Part shown: positions 56,274-64,000 of the stretch, in pieces
Layout: every line of letters starts with the position of its first letter
Position numbering within the stretch: the first letter of the stretch is position 1
Assembly: GCA_963851215.1 (NCBI GenBank)
Contig: CAWKOG010000020.1
Coordinates: 186,001 to 250,000 of the forward strand
DNA length: 64,000 bases
Origin: DATKFM01 sp963851215
GTDB taxonomy: Bacteria; Pseudomonadota; Alphaproteobacteria; Dongiales; Dongiaceae
Direction: 5' to 3'
Translations under genes and position numbers: made by a program
Notes under the pieces: generated by a model
Told to the model about the DNA's origin: nothing
Database searches by the model: none
Seen by the model: the letters and a program-made list of their open reading frames with translations, nothing else

Positions 56274-57155
56274 CTACTCACTATAGTCGAAGCGGAAGGC
56301 CGTGCCCTGCCGCTTGATGTGGCCGATGGACGGCGACGGGAAATGCGCCGTCAGCACCAGGTGCTGCGTCTCCGCTGCCCATTCCAGGAACCGCCGGCGG
56401 GATTGCCGCGCCAGCGCCGGATCCAGATCGCTGCCGGCATGCCAATCGGGCTCGGCGCACTGCACGGGGCTATGCATGAGGTCGCCGATCATCACCGCCT
56501 CCTGGTCCTGGGAGCGCAGGTGAACGCCATAGTGCCCGAGCGTGTGGCCTGGCAGCGGATCGATCCAGACCTCATCGTCCAGCGCGAAGTCGCCGCCGAT
56601 CAGCACCGCCTGCCCCGCTTCCACCACCGGCAGCACGCTTTCGTCGACGCACTCCTCATAGTCTTCCGCCGAGGCCGTCTTGTTAAAGTTCCGGTAATAA
56701 TCCACCTCTGCACGTGACATGACATAGCGCGCCTTGGGGAATGTCGGGACCCAGCGCCCGTCCAGCAGCCGGGTGTTCCAGCCGATATGGTCGCCATGGA
56801 GATGGGTGCACATCACATAGTCGATATCCTCCGGCGCCAGGCCGAGGGCGGCCAGGTCGCGCAGGAATGTGAGGCCCTTCATTTTGTGCCAGGGCAAATG
56901 CCAGCGCGTGGTCTTGTTCTCGCCCAGGCAGGCGTCGATGAGGATGTTGTGGTGCCGCGTGCGCACCAGGTAGGTCTGGACCGGCAGGATCAAAAGACCG
57001 GTCTTGGGATCCAGCGCCAGCGGTTCGAGCCACTGCCGGTACGGCGCCAGCGCCTCCGGAGTCGCGTTGGGTATCAGCTTCGTCGTGACAAACGCCGGCT
57101 CCTCGCGCTCGAGGATGCGCGCCAGCGAGATGTCCCCCAATCGCCGCGGTTTCAT
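56274..57155 (-). CDS. Metallo-beta-lactamase-fold hydrolase
   Basis: 293 residues. The metal motif is CTHLHGDHIGWN, with further His and Asp ligands in PLPGHTLGHYG and MIGDLMHSP, the pattern of lactonase-type members of this fold. QTYLVRTRHHNILIDACLG is typical of the quorum-lactonase and related branch. The product is cytoplasmic and its substrate unknown. It lies upstream of the ParA-PilZ gene on the same strand with a gap of about 170 bases, probably a separate unit. Confidence 0.88.
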   Translation of the reverse strand: MKPRRLGDISLARILEREEPAFVTTKLIPNATPEALAPYRQWLEPLALDPKTGLLILPVQTYLVRTRHHNILIDACLGENKTTRWHLPWHKMKGLTFLRDLAALGLAPEDIDYVMCTHLHGDHIGWNTRLLDGRWVPTFPKARYVMSRAEVDYYRNFNKTASAEDYEECVDESVLPVVEAGQAVLIGGDFALDDEVWIDPLPGHTLGHYGVHLRSQDQEAVMIGDLMHSPVQCAEPDWHAGSDLDPALARQSRRRFLEWAAETQHLVLTAHFPSPSIGHIKRQGTAFRFDYSE

Positions 57156-57312
57156 GGCTCACAGTCTGGCATCGGGGCAACGGTGCTGGCAACCCGGCCC
57201 GGGCGATAGCAAGCCTGTGCCGAAATTCATACAGCCTTTAGATTGTATTTACATTTGCCGTGCCAGAAAGTGACACATAGTCCATTGCAGATTTTCAGCT
57301 TCGAGAATTCAG

Positions 57313-58250
57313 ATGACCGACATTTCCGCGGCCCTGCCCCGTCCCAAGATTCCCGTCTGGCGCACGGCGTATGACGGCTACCGGCTCGGCATTGCAGCCA
57401 TCTTCAGCAGCGGCGCCATGTTCCGGTTTTTCGTCTATGGATCGGTGCTATCGATTGCGGTGCTGGGAGCGGAAATCTACTTTCTGTTCTGGACGCCGGA
57501 GAATACATCCGAAGACGCATCGAACATCTTTGCCCTCCTCATCCCGTTCGTTACCTACATTGCAATGACCGCCGTGCAGACTCCCTTGGGCATCGCGATA
57601 CAACGGCGGGTACTTCTGGGAGACATCCCCAGCCGTTCATACATCGCCTACGCAGTGGACCATCGCGGCAGGAACTACGCCTTCGTTCTATTGTTGATCA
57701 GCGGATTCTATTTTCTTGCGTCGCTGATTGAAGTTCCGATGCACTTCTGCTATTTTTCGGTCAGCCCTTTCTTTCCGCTGAGATACAAGCGGAGGATGCC
57801 GCGTATGCCTCCTACGCGATGGCGATGTTGCTGGCGTGGATTGTGACGTTTGCAGTCGCAAGTTTGATGTCAGCCAAATGTGCGTTCATGTTTCCCGCCG
57901 TTGCCTGCGACAGGCCGGGTTCGTGGCGTCAATCCTATGCTGAAACTCGCGGCACTGTGTGGCCGCTGTTTGCCATCTTCCTCGTTGCATTGCTGCCAGT
58001 GGCACTGTTCTGCATGGTGATGTTTGTCATTCCCACAATGGCGGCAATGGGCATTGGTGACGGCGTGTCCGACTCGGCCATGGAACAAGAGTTGCTCACG
58101 ATGTTGCTGTCACCGGCATTCATCGTCGCCTATGTCATTGCCGGCTTAGGCTACATGCTGTCATTCGTCGTCACGGCCGCCGCCGCCGCGCGCGCCTATC
58201 AGATCCGCGTCGAGCGCGGCCTGTCGAGAGTTGCAGAGATCTTTTCCTGA
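57313..58250 (+). CDS. Multi-pass membrane protein (frameshifted)
   Basis: About 313 residues with six or so hydrophobic segments: FFVYGSVLSIAVLGAEIYFLF, IFALLIPFVTYIAM, FVLLLISGFYFLA, MLLAWIVTFAVASL, LFAIFLVALLPVALF and AYVIAGLGYMLSFVV. One frame change near 57775 joins the halves; a missing T in a T-run fits (deletion rather than insertion). I recognise no family. It stands alone on the plus strand, divergent from the hydrolase gene. Confidence 0.6.
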
Positions 58251-58313
58251 AGAGTTCTCGAAGCGGCCGGAGAATGCCGTTCGTGACAGCGCTACAATAG
58301 TTCGGGATGGGAG

Positions 58314-59195
58314 CTATCGCACCGGGCCGGCCTTAGCTGCCGTTGCCTTTCCCTTTGTCGTTACCTTTCCCTTTGTCGTTACCTTTCCCTTTCCGTTGCC
58401 CTTGCCGTTACCGTTCCCATTGCCATTGGCGGCTCCTTTGGCTTTGCCATTGGCAGCACCGTTGGCGGTGCCATTCGCGCTTCCGTTGCTGCTCTTGGCG
58501 CTGCTCGCGCTGCTGCCGGAGGCGGGGGCTCCCGCATTGGCGCTCTTTCCGGCCGAAACGGAGACGTTATCCGGTTTCGACTTTGAGACCGAGGCCTTGC
58601 TGCCGGCCGTAACATCCGCCCCGTTTCCTTTGTCCCGGCCGGCGGTGACATGAACAACGCCCTCGCTGACATCGACGACGCTGCCGCTATCGTCCACGGT
58701 CACGGTGAACTTCGTGCCCTTCACCACGGCCACGAGATGCGGCGTATCCACCTCGAAATGTCCGGGCGGCCCTTTGCCGATCTCGTAAATCACTTCACCG
58801 AACCATTGCATGACCCGGGTCGCCGGAGCGCGGTTCGGCGGCGGCAATTCGATGCGGCTGTTGGGTTCCACATTGACGATCTGATCGCCGCTTCCGAGGT
58901 AGACCTCGGCGGCAGCTGCCGTTCGAATCTCGCTGCCCGGTTCCAGTACCGAACCCACGGCCAGCGGGATCCAGGTGCCGCCTCCTGATGGCGCACGGCC
59001 TTCGGCGCCGCCGGCAATGAACAGCACGCGCCACATGTCGGTGGATTGGGAGGCGTCAGCGGCACCCGCCGGCGCCGGCCATGACACCATCGTCGATACC
59101 AAACCATAGGTGGCGGCGCCCAAAGCCAGGACTGCCGCAAACGGCAGGGCTATCAGGCTCTCTTTTTTCCGATTGAGCCGGCGCAGTATTCGCAT
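58314..59195 (-). CDS. FecR-domain exported protein with low-complexity tail
   Basis: 293 residues from the ATG at 59195 (behind GGAG). After an N-terminal membrane or signal segment (IALPFAAVLALGAATYGL), a FecR-type domain follows (GSVLEPGSEIRTAAAAEVYL, then VDTPHLVAVVKGTKFTVTVDD and VVDVSEGVVHVTAG). The last 90 residues are low complexity, Ser/Ala/Lys then Gly-Asn-Lys (NGNGNGKGNGKGK). FecR domains without an attached sigma factor often bind cell-envelope polymers or act in surface structures. An exact CtrA-type box lies 66 bases upstream. Function open. Confidence 0.78.
   Translation of the reverse strand: MRILRRLNRKKESLIALPFAAVLALGAATYGLVSTMVSWPAPAGAADASQSTDMWRVLFIAGGAEGRAPSGGGTWIPLAVGSVLEPGSEIRTAAAAEVYLGSGDQIVNVEPNSRIELPPPNRAPATRVMQWFGEVIYEIGKGPPGHFEVDTPHLVAVVKGTKFTVTVDDSGSVVDVSEGVVHVTAGRDKGNGADVTAGSKASVSKSKPDNVSVSAGKSANAGAPASGSSASSAKSSNGSANGTANGAANGKAKGAANGNGNGNGKGNGKGKVTTKGKVTTKGKATAAKAGPVR
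58346..58381. repeat. Two perfect 18-base tandem repeats in the FecR gene
   Basis: CCTTTCCCTTTGTCGTTA is repeated exactly at 58346-58363 and 58364-58381, followed by a diverged third copy. It encodes the Gly-Lys/Lys-Gly tail in the opposite strand. Such perfect short repeats are prone to copy-number change. Confidence 0.85.
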
Positions 59196-59260
59196 TGGAT
59201 CTCCACCCGTGCCCGCTCTCAATGGCGGACTCCGTCTCCTTTACGATGCGGCAAGGAAGC

Positions 59261-59275
59261 TTAAGAATTTGTTAA
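59261..59275. promoter_or_regulatory. Candidate CtrA-binding box
   Basis: Exact TTAA-N7-TTAA: TTAA at 59261-59264 and at 59272-59275. It is 66 bases upstream of the FecR-domain gene start at 59195 in an otherwise GC-rich gap, and is the fourth exact site in the window. Confidence 0.6.
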
Positions 59276-59356
59276 AATCCACGCAGATTGACGGGCCCTG
59301 ACCATTGGCCCGTTCATGCTGCGAAGCCGCTATTTTCCCGGTAACCCGTTGGTGGA

Positions 59357-59776
59357 TCAGGACACAGGCATCGCTATGCCGTGATTTCCATCGTCCTGCT
59401 GTGGCTCGTCATCGGAGATTTGGTAATAGTCGCCGGCATGATCTGCGAAAATATGCCGTGCCAGCTCCAGGCCCGTCGGCTTGTCGAGGCTGCCGGCCAT
59501 TATGCTGATATGGGGTTTGCCGGCGGCCTCCCAGAACAGGTTCGAGCCGCAGATGCCGCAGAAGCCCCGCCGCGCGGAATCGGACGATTTGTACCAATGC
59601 AGGGATTCGCTGTTGGCGATCTGGATATGCTCGCGCATCGCCGCCGTCGCCGCGACGAAATGGCCGCTGATCCGGCGGCACATGTCGCAATGGCACGCGA
59701 CCACCGGCCGTAGCGGGCCGCTCACCCTATAGGACACCGCGCCGCACTGGCAGCGGCCGGTCGCGAATGATGTCAT
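59357..59776 (-). CDS. Gfa/CENP-V-family zinc protein
   Basis: 139 residues. The zinc-binding cysteines are CQCGAVSY near the start, CHCDMCRR in the middle, and FCGICGSNLFW towards the end, the pattern of the glutathione-dependent formaldehyde-activating (Gfa)/CENP-V fold. Gfa speeds formation of S-hydroxymethyl-glutathione from formaldehyde, but most family members have no proven activity. It begins six bases after the MttB-family gene and is on the same strand, so a link with demethylation and formaldehyde is plausible. Confidence 0.88.
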   Translation of the reverse strand: MTSFATGRCQCGAVSYRVSGPLRPVVACHCDMCRRISGHFVAATAAMREHIQIANSESLHWYKSSDSARRGFCGICGSNLFWEAAGKPHISIMAGSLDKPTGLELARHIFADHAGDYYQISDDEPQQDDGNHGIAMPVS

Positions 59777-59782
59777 CGGCGA

Positions 59783-61372
59783 TCACACATTCGAATCGGG
59801 AACCGCCGCCTTCTTCTTGGCGATGTACTCCAGCAGCGCTTCGTCGACGCCGGGATCGATCGGCGGCGCTTCATACTCGCTCAGCATCTTCTTCCATAGG
59901 GTGTTGGCGCGCTTCAGCGCATCCTGGGCGCCCTCGGATTCCCACTGCTCGTAGCTGTTGTTGTCGGCAATCGTCGAGCGGTAGAACGCCGTCTCGAAAT
60001 TGCGGTTGGTATGGGCGCATTCCAGGAAGTGCCTGTTGGCGCCGACGGCGCGGGCGCCGACTTCGCGGATGGCGTCCATCGCCTGGCCGTTCTCGCTGAG
60101 ATCGATATTGCCGGCGAGCACCTGCATGATGCCGAGCTGGTCCGCATCCATGACGAACTTCTCATAGCCCGAGGCCAGCCCGCCCTCGAGCCAGCCCGCC
60201 GAATGCAGCACGAAGTTGGTGCCGGCGAACAGCGTCGAGTTCAACGTCTGCGCGCTCTCATAGGCCGCCTGCGCGTCGGCCACCTTCGAGCCGCAGAGCG
60301 AGCCGCCGGTGCGGAAGGGAATGCCGAGCCGCCGCGCGAGCTGCCCAGCGGCATAGGACACCAGCGACGGTTCCGGCGTGCCGAAGGTCGGCGCGCCCGA
60401 TTGCATGGACATGGAACTCGCGAACACGCCGAACAGCACAGGCGCGCCCGGACGAACGAGCTGCGTCGTCGCCGCGCCCGACAGCACCTCCGCCAGCACC
60501 TGCGCCAGCGTGCCCGCCACAGTCGTCGGGCTCATGGCGCCCGACAAGATAAACGGCGTGACGATGCAGGCCTGGTTGTTCCGCGCATAGACCTTGAGCG
60601 CGCCCAGCATGGTGCCGTCCCAGGTCATCGGCGAGTTGGCGTTGATCAGGCTGGTGATCACCGTGTTCTGCTGCAGGAACTCGGCGCCGAAGGCGATCTT
60701 CGCCAGCTCCACCGTGTCCTGCGCGCGCTCGGGATGGGTGACCGAGCCCATGAACGGCTTATCCGAATAGCGCAGATGGCTGTAGACCATGTCGAGATGC
60801 CGCTTGTTCACGGGCAGATCGACCGGCTCGCACACCGTGCCGCCGGAATGATGCATCGCCGGCGTCATATAGGCGAGCTTCACGAAGTTGCGGAAATCCT
60901 CGATGTTGGCATAGCGGCGCCCCTCATCGAGGCTGCGGATGAAGGGCGGGCCATAGACCGGCGCGAACACCGTGTTCTTGCCGCCTATGGTGACATTGCG
61001 CGCGGCATTGCGCGCATGCTGCACATATTCCCGCGGTGCGGTCTTCTGGATGATCGATCGCGGCAGGCCCTTCGGGAAATGGATGCGCGTGCCCCGAACA
61101 TCGGCACCGGCATCCTTCCAGAGTTGCAGCGCTTCCTCGTCCTGCACGAACTCGATGCCGATCTCCTCGAGAATCGTGTCGGCGTTGTTCTCGATGATCT
61201 GCAGCCCTTCCTCGTCCAGCACCTCCACCAGCGGTACTTTGCGCACGATGTTGGGAAGCTGCTCGATCTTCGGCCGGCTGCGGGCGGCGCGGCGCGCATC
61301 GGAACCGCCGCGGGCGCGGCGGCCGCCGGTGGGCGCGACCGGCGCTGAAACCTCTGGAGATGCGTTGCTCAT
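59783..61372 (-). CDS. MttB-family (trimethylamine methyltransferase-like) protein, no amber codon
   Basis: 529 residues in one uninterrupted frame. After a basic, disordered start come the MttB landmarks: IEFVQDEEALQLWKDAGADV, YGPPFIRSLDEGRRYANIEDF, THPERAQDTVELAKIAFGAE, TPFILSGAMSPTTVAG and LVRPGAPVLFGVFASSMSMQSG. The archaeal enzyme uses pyrrolysine at an in-frame TAG; no such codon is here, so it belongs with the non-pyrrolysine branch, whose members demethylate glycine betaine and similar quaternary amines onto a corrinoid protein. No corrinoid protein is adjacent. The Gfa-like gene follows. Confidence 0.9.
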   Translation of the reverse strand: MSNASPEVSAPVAPTGGRRARGGSDARRAARSRPKIEQLPNIVRKVPLVEVLDEEGLQIIENNADTILEEIGIEFVQDEEALQLWKDAGADVRGTRIHFPKGLPRSIIQKTAPREYVQHARNAARNVTIGGKNTVFAPVYGPPFIRSLDEGRRYANIEDFRNFVKLAYMTPAMHHSGGTVCEPVDLPVNKRHLDMVYSHLRYSDKPFMGSVTHPERAQDTVELAKIAFGAEFLQQNTVITSLINANSPMTWDGTMLGALKVYARNNQACIVTPFILSGAMSPTTVAGTLAQVLAEVLSGAATTQLVRPGAPVLFGVFASSMSMQSGAPTFGTPEPSLVSYAAGQLARRLGIPFRTGGSLCGSKVADAQAAYESAQTLNSTLFAGTNFVLHSAGWLEGGLASGYEKFVMDADQLGIMQVLAGNIDLSENGQAMDAIREVGARAVGANRHFLECAHTNRNFETAFYRSTIADNNSYEQWESEGAQDALKRANTLWKKMLSEYEAPPIDPGVDEALLEYIAKKKAAVPDSNV

Positions 61373-61803
61373 TTCCGCTTCCGCCTTATCGATTAAAGGA
61401 TTGGCCAGATTATGTTTTCAGCGGCATCTGGTAACTTGCGGCGAGGCGACCCGCCTTGGCCCCTTTGCGCCGCAATCGACTCGTCGATTTCACCGGTTGC
61501 GTGCGCCGCGGAAGTCCAAATTTGACCCACGATTCATGTCCGATGAGTTGGCTACAAGCTGGAAACCGAGCCCGCTCATGGAATTGTGATGCCCAGGACG
61601 TCACGCTGGGTTCTGCCGCTTGATCGTACCTGTTGACCCGCGACGCGGATCAGTGCGATTCTGCATTCGTTCCGCCAGCCATTAGTGGCGGAGATGGTTC
61701 CTTGTGCCGGACGATGCCGCCTTCTTGGCGAAGTCCTTGTCGGCTAGGGCTTGCAGGACGGGTCGGCATGGCCCCGGCGCTTCAGCCTAGGGAGTGTCCG
61801 ACG
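61373..61803. other. Intergenic region
   Basis: About 430 bases between the divergent MttB-family gene and the first exported triplicate gene. I see no gene, repeat or strong hairpin. It should contain promoters for both directions. Confidence 0.5.
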
Positions 61804-62625
61804 ATGACCCTGCGACCGCTGTTCACCCGTTCACTGACCGCCGCCGCCCTCACGCTCGGGCTGTCGCTCCCCACCGGCTCCGCAGAAGCCGCGCCGCAGA
61901 TCCTCGGCGTCGTCGCCAGCAATGGCGCCCCCACGTCCTTGAGCTGCACAGGTGCGGAATGCGGTGCGCATTTCAGCGCCTTCTGCCTGCAGGAAGCACG
62001 TCCGGCGCCATTCGCCGGCCAGGACTATACGCTTGCCCCCGGCGCCAGCATGACCTTGATCGCCACCACCGCGGCCGGTGAGTTGATCCGGCTGCCCGCG
62101 CAGGACTATGTGAAGATCACCAGCCAGATCGGGTTCACGTCGGTGCATGTCTCCTTACCCCAATCCGTGATGACAGAACTCGGCGCCGCGTCGCTGCAGA
62201 TCGAGATCGGAGAGAACGTATCGGTTTTGCCAGCGGCGGTAGCCGGCGACGTGCAGCCGCAGACAGTTGAGGAGATCAAGTACGCCACCACGGTCATGCG
62301 CGAACTCGCCGCCCAGCGCTTCGACTCTACCAATGCCGCCAGCGACGCCGCCCGCATCGCCAGCGTCTTCATCAATGCCCTGCCGCAGAGCGGCCAGGAG
62401 AATGCGCGGACGCGCGGCGAGCTGTGGATGGCCAAGGCGAACGAGCCGGCTTTGGCCAATGCCACACCAGAAGGCTTGGCAATGGCCAAGGACATGTACA
62501 GAGCCTGCCAGATCTCGGTTGATGCCCGTTCCAGCTATTCCATGCGCAACTGCCTCGAACTGCGCCACGCCGATCTCCAGGCGGTCAGCAACCACGGGTT
62601 CTGGAAGGACATAGCCGCCTACTAG
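61804..62625 (+). CDS. Exported protein of an unrecognised family, copy 1 of 3
   Basis: 273 residues with a signal peptide (AAALTLGLSLPTGSAEA). The mature protein starts APQILGVVASNGAP, followed by a Cys pair (LSCTGAECGAHFSAFCLQ), a beta-rich region (VHVSLPQSVMTELG), GENVSVLPAAVAGDVQPQT, and a helical C-terminus with SMRNCLELRH. The same blocks occur in the two following genes, so it is one of a tandem set. Copies 1 and 2 share the C-terminal Cys pattern. Likely periplasmic with disulphides. Function unknown. Confidence 0.75.
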   Translation: MTLRPLFTRSLTAAALTLGLSLPTGSAEAAPQILGVVASNGAPTSLSCTGAECGAHFSAFCLQEARPAPFAGQDYTLAPGASMTLIATTAAGELIRLPAQDYVKITSQIGFTSVHVSLPQSVMTELGAASLQIEIGENVSVLPAAVAGDVQPQTVEEIKYATTVMRELAAQRFDSTNAASDAARIASVFINALPQSGQENARTRGELWMAKANEPALANATPEGLAMAKDMYRACQISVDARSSYSMRNCLELRHADLQAVSNHGFWKDIAAY

Positions 62626-62646
62626 GGCCGCCGGGAGGTAGGTGCC

Positions 62647-63450
62647 ATGACGATTCACGCTCGAACCTTGATCGGCATCGCCGGTGCCGCATGGCTTGTG
62701 GCCGGCGGCGCACAGGCCGCGCCGCAGGTGCTGGGCATCGTCGCCAGCAATGGCCCGATCCCGCTGACCTGCGATGCCGGCGGTTGCCGGGCCGATCTCA
62801 GCACCTTCTGTCTGCAGCAGCCGCGGGACAACCCGCAGCCCGGCCAGTCCTATATGCCGCTGGAAGGCGCTGACATCGTGCTAACCGGCAGAAATGCTGC
62901 AGGTGAAACGGTGCACCTGCCCGCGGTCTCCTATCTCGGCTTCACGACGGATCGCGGATTCACAGCGATCGAGGTTTCGTTGCCGGCGGAAAAGCTGGCC
63001 GCTCTCGGCCTGACGGATCCCGCGATCGAGATCGGCGAGAAGGCGTCGCTGATCCCCGCTACGGCAGCAAACGATGCCGACCCGCAGACCGCCGGCGAAA
63101 TCGCCATCGCCACCGGCGCCTATCGCGACAAAGGCGCCGAGTTCTTCGACCAGGCCGGTGAGTCCGGCGATGCAATCCGCCTGGCGAACCGCATGATCAA
63201 TGCCTTGCCCCGTGGGCGCCACGCCGGAGATTCCGACGGCCAGGTCCTTGAGGCCGCCATTGCGACGCCGGCCGGACAAGCGGCCGCGCCCGGCGGCGTC
63301 ACGCTGGCGCGGCAGATGTATGGCACCTGCCGGGAGAAGGTCGACGTGACCCATCATGTCGCGAGCATGCGCGCCTGCCTGGAGGGCACCCATGACCGGC
63401 TGGTGGTGAATACCAACATCGATTTCTGGAATTCGCTCGGCAGCTACTAG
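62647..63450 (+). CDS. Exported protein of an unrecognised family, copy 2 of 3
   Basis: 267 residues; signal peptide (IGIAGAAWLVAGGAQA) and the mature blocks APQVLGIVASNGPIPLTC, CRADLSTFCLQQPRDN, FTAIEVSLPAEKLAALG, EIGEKASLIPATAANDADPQT, and a C-terminal half with YGTCREKVDVTHHVASMRAC. It follows copy 1 after 21 bases, with GGGAGG as binding site, so the set is an operon. Overall similarity to copy 1 is clear over its whole length, though many residues differ, which means an old duplication. Confidence 0.75.
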   Translation: MTIHARTLIGIAGAAWLVAGGAQAAPQVLGIVASNGPIPLTCDAGGCRADLSTFCLQQPRDNPQPGQSYMPLEGADIVLTGRNAAGETVHLPAVSYLGFTTDRGFTAIEVSLPAEKLAALGLTDPAIEIGEKASLIPATAANDADPQTAGEIAIATGAYRDKGAEFFDQAGESGDAIRLANRMINALPRGRHAGDSDGQVLEAAIATPAGQAAAPGGVTLARQMYGTCREKVDVTHHVASMRACLEGTHDRLVVNTNIDFWNSLGSY

Positions 63451-63462
63451 GGGAAGATTTCC

Positions 63463-64000
63463 ATGCAGGAAAAGCGAACGGGCTGGCTCGCGGCCGCCGG
63501 AGCTTTGGCACTCTTGGCATCGGCCGCGCCGGCCGGAGCCGCACCGCAAGTGCTGGGCATGATGGCGAGCAGTGATCCCATCCCCTTCACCTGCAACGAC
63601 CGGGAATGCTATGCGCTGGTTGGCTCGTTCTGCCTGCAGCGCGACCGCGACGTGCCCGGCTTCGGCCAGCCCTATGAGCCGAACTTCACGGACCGCCTGA
63701 CTCTCACGCTCACCGACGGCGCCGGCAAGATCAGCAGGATTTCCGCCGATGACGTCGCGCTGCGCATCCATAGCCACGCCACCTACACCATGGTGCGTGT
63801 CAGCCTGCCAAGGACGGAACTCGACCGGCTGAAGGCGACCGCCGTGGCGGTGCAGGTAGAACCAGGCGTTTCGCTCATTCCATTGGCGATCGCGGGCGAT
63901 CCCGATCCGCAGACGCTGGAAGAGATTGCGCTGGCCACCGGCCCGATGCGCATTGCCGCGTCCCGCTTTCTGGATGCGCCGTCGGTCAATGCCGATACGG
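63463..64000 (+). CDS. Exported protein of an unrecognised family, copy 3 of 3 (runs off the window)
   Basis: The first 179 residues are present. Signal peptide (LAAAGALALLASAAPAGA), then APQVLGMMASSDPIPFTC, CYALVGSFCLQRDRD, TMVRVSLPRTELDRLK, and VEPGVSLIPLAIAGDPDPQT, collinear with copies 1 and 2. It starts 12 bases after copy 2. The stop is beyond position 64000. A fourth copy could follow outside the window. Confidence 0.75.
   Translation, partial: MQEKRTGWLAAAGALALLASAAPAGAAPQVLGMMASSDPIPFTCNDRECYALVGSFCLQRDRDVPGFGQPYEPNFTDRLTLTLTDGAGKISRISADDVALRIHSHATYTMVRVSLPRTELDRLKATAVAVQVEPGVSLIPLAIAGDPDPQTLEEIALATGPMRIAASRFLDAPSVNADT

Noticed and set aside
58346..58450. Short repeats in the FecR gene as a CRISPR array
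   Set aside because: The repeats abut without spacers and encode a low-complexity Gly-Lys tail.
60011..61348. 445-codon plus-strand frame opposite the MttB-family gene
   Set aside because: Antisense to an intact, conserved enzyme; no protein features.
59783..61372. Pyrrolysine-type trimethylamine methyltransferase
   Set aside because: The frame has no in-frame TAG and no pyl genes are nearby, so it belongs to the non-pyrrolysine branch.

Overview
This window looks like chromosome from a high-GC alphaproteobacterium, most likely a free-living member of the Rhodospirillales or a neighbouring order. The evidence is high third-position GC, alphaproteobacterial gene families (four-subunit sarcosine oxidase, HutF/HutG histidine route, PAS_5 protein, ParA proteins of the TTLAGH type) and four exact TTAA-N7-TTAA boxes of the CtrA type in intergenic DNA. 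I see no rRNA, tRNA, CRISPR array, phage or transposase gene. Many genes are split by single-base indels, mostly one extra base in a short run (for example CCC for CC). Highly conserved enzymes are hit as well, so I read most of these as sequence errors, densest between about 44.6 and 51 kb. I annotate such loci as single genes and give the break points.

Layout. 0-3 kb: a YfiR-like periplasmic protein and a three-gene cobalt-type nitrile hydratase whose beta subunit is split in two. 3-11.4 kb: ornithine cyclodeaminase-family gene, hutF, a membrane-anchored protein, hutI, a LysE exporter, a HtrA-like protein lacking all three catalytic residues, and an amidohydrolase. 12-19 kb: mostly exported proteins (DUF3604 protein, outer-membrane barrel, glycine-zipper protein, DUF4410 lipoprotein, Tat-exported carbonic anhydrase with an altered active site). 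19-24 kb: a complete sugar-type ABC importer. 24-32 kb: hutG, a large membrane patatin, cytochrome c, a PhyH dioxygenase, hutU and a Tat-type aldo/keto reductase. 32-40 kb: two small exported proteins, an amidotransferase, a ferredoxin-like protein, a threonine dehydratase-like enzyme, an HD protein, an adenylate cyclase and a GbdR-like regulator. 41-46 kb: soxBDAG, divergent from that regulator. 46.7-56.1 kb: a giant coiled-coil gene facing a PAS_5 protein, a small DNA-binding-like protein, a ParA ATPase and a ParA-PilZ fusion. 56-64 kb: a metallo-beta-lactamase-fold hydrolase, a membrane protein, a FecR-domain protein, a Gfa-like protein, an MttB-family methyltransferase, and three tandem copies of an unrecognised exported family.

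How the parts may work together. HutU, HutI, HutF and HutG give every step from urocanate to glutamate and formate; histidine ammonia-lyase is not in the window. Sarcosine oxidase, a GbdR-like regulator and an MttB-family protein point to use of betaine or other methylated amines. The most unusual block is the coiled-coil/PAS/ParA/ParA-PilZ neighbourhood. Its giant protein is built on a 15-residue Trp-anchored repeat, an exact CtrA-type box lies upstream of it, and one ATPase carries a c-di-GMP-binding type PilZ domain. I propose it as a candidate cell-cycle and c-di-GMP linked positioning system. This is inference from domains and context.
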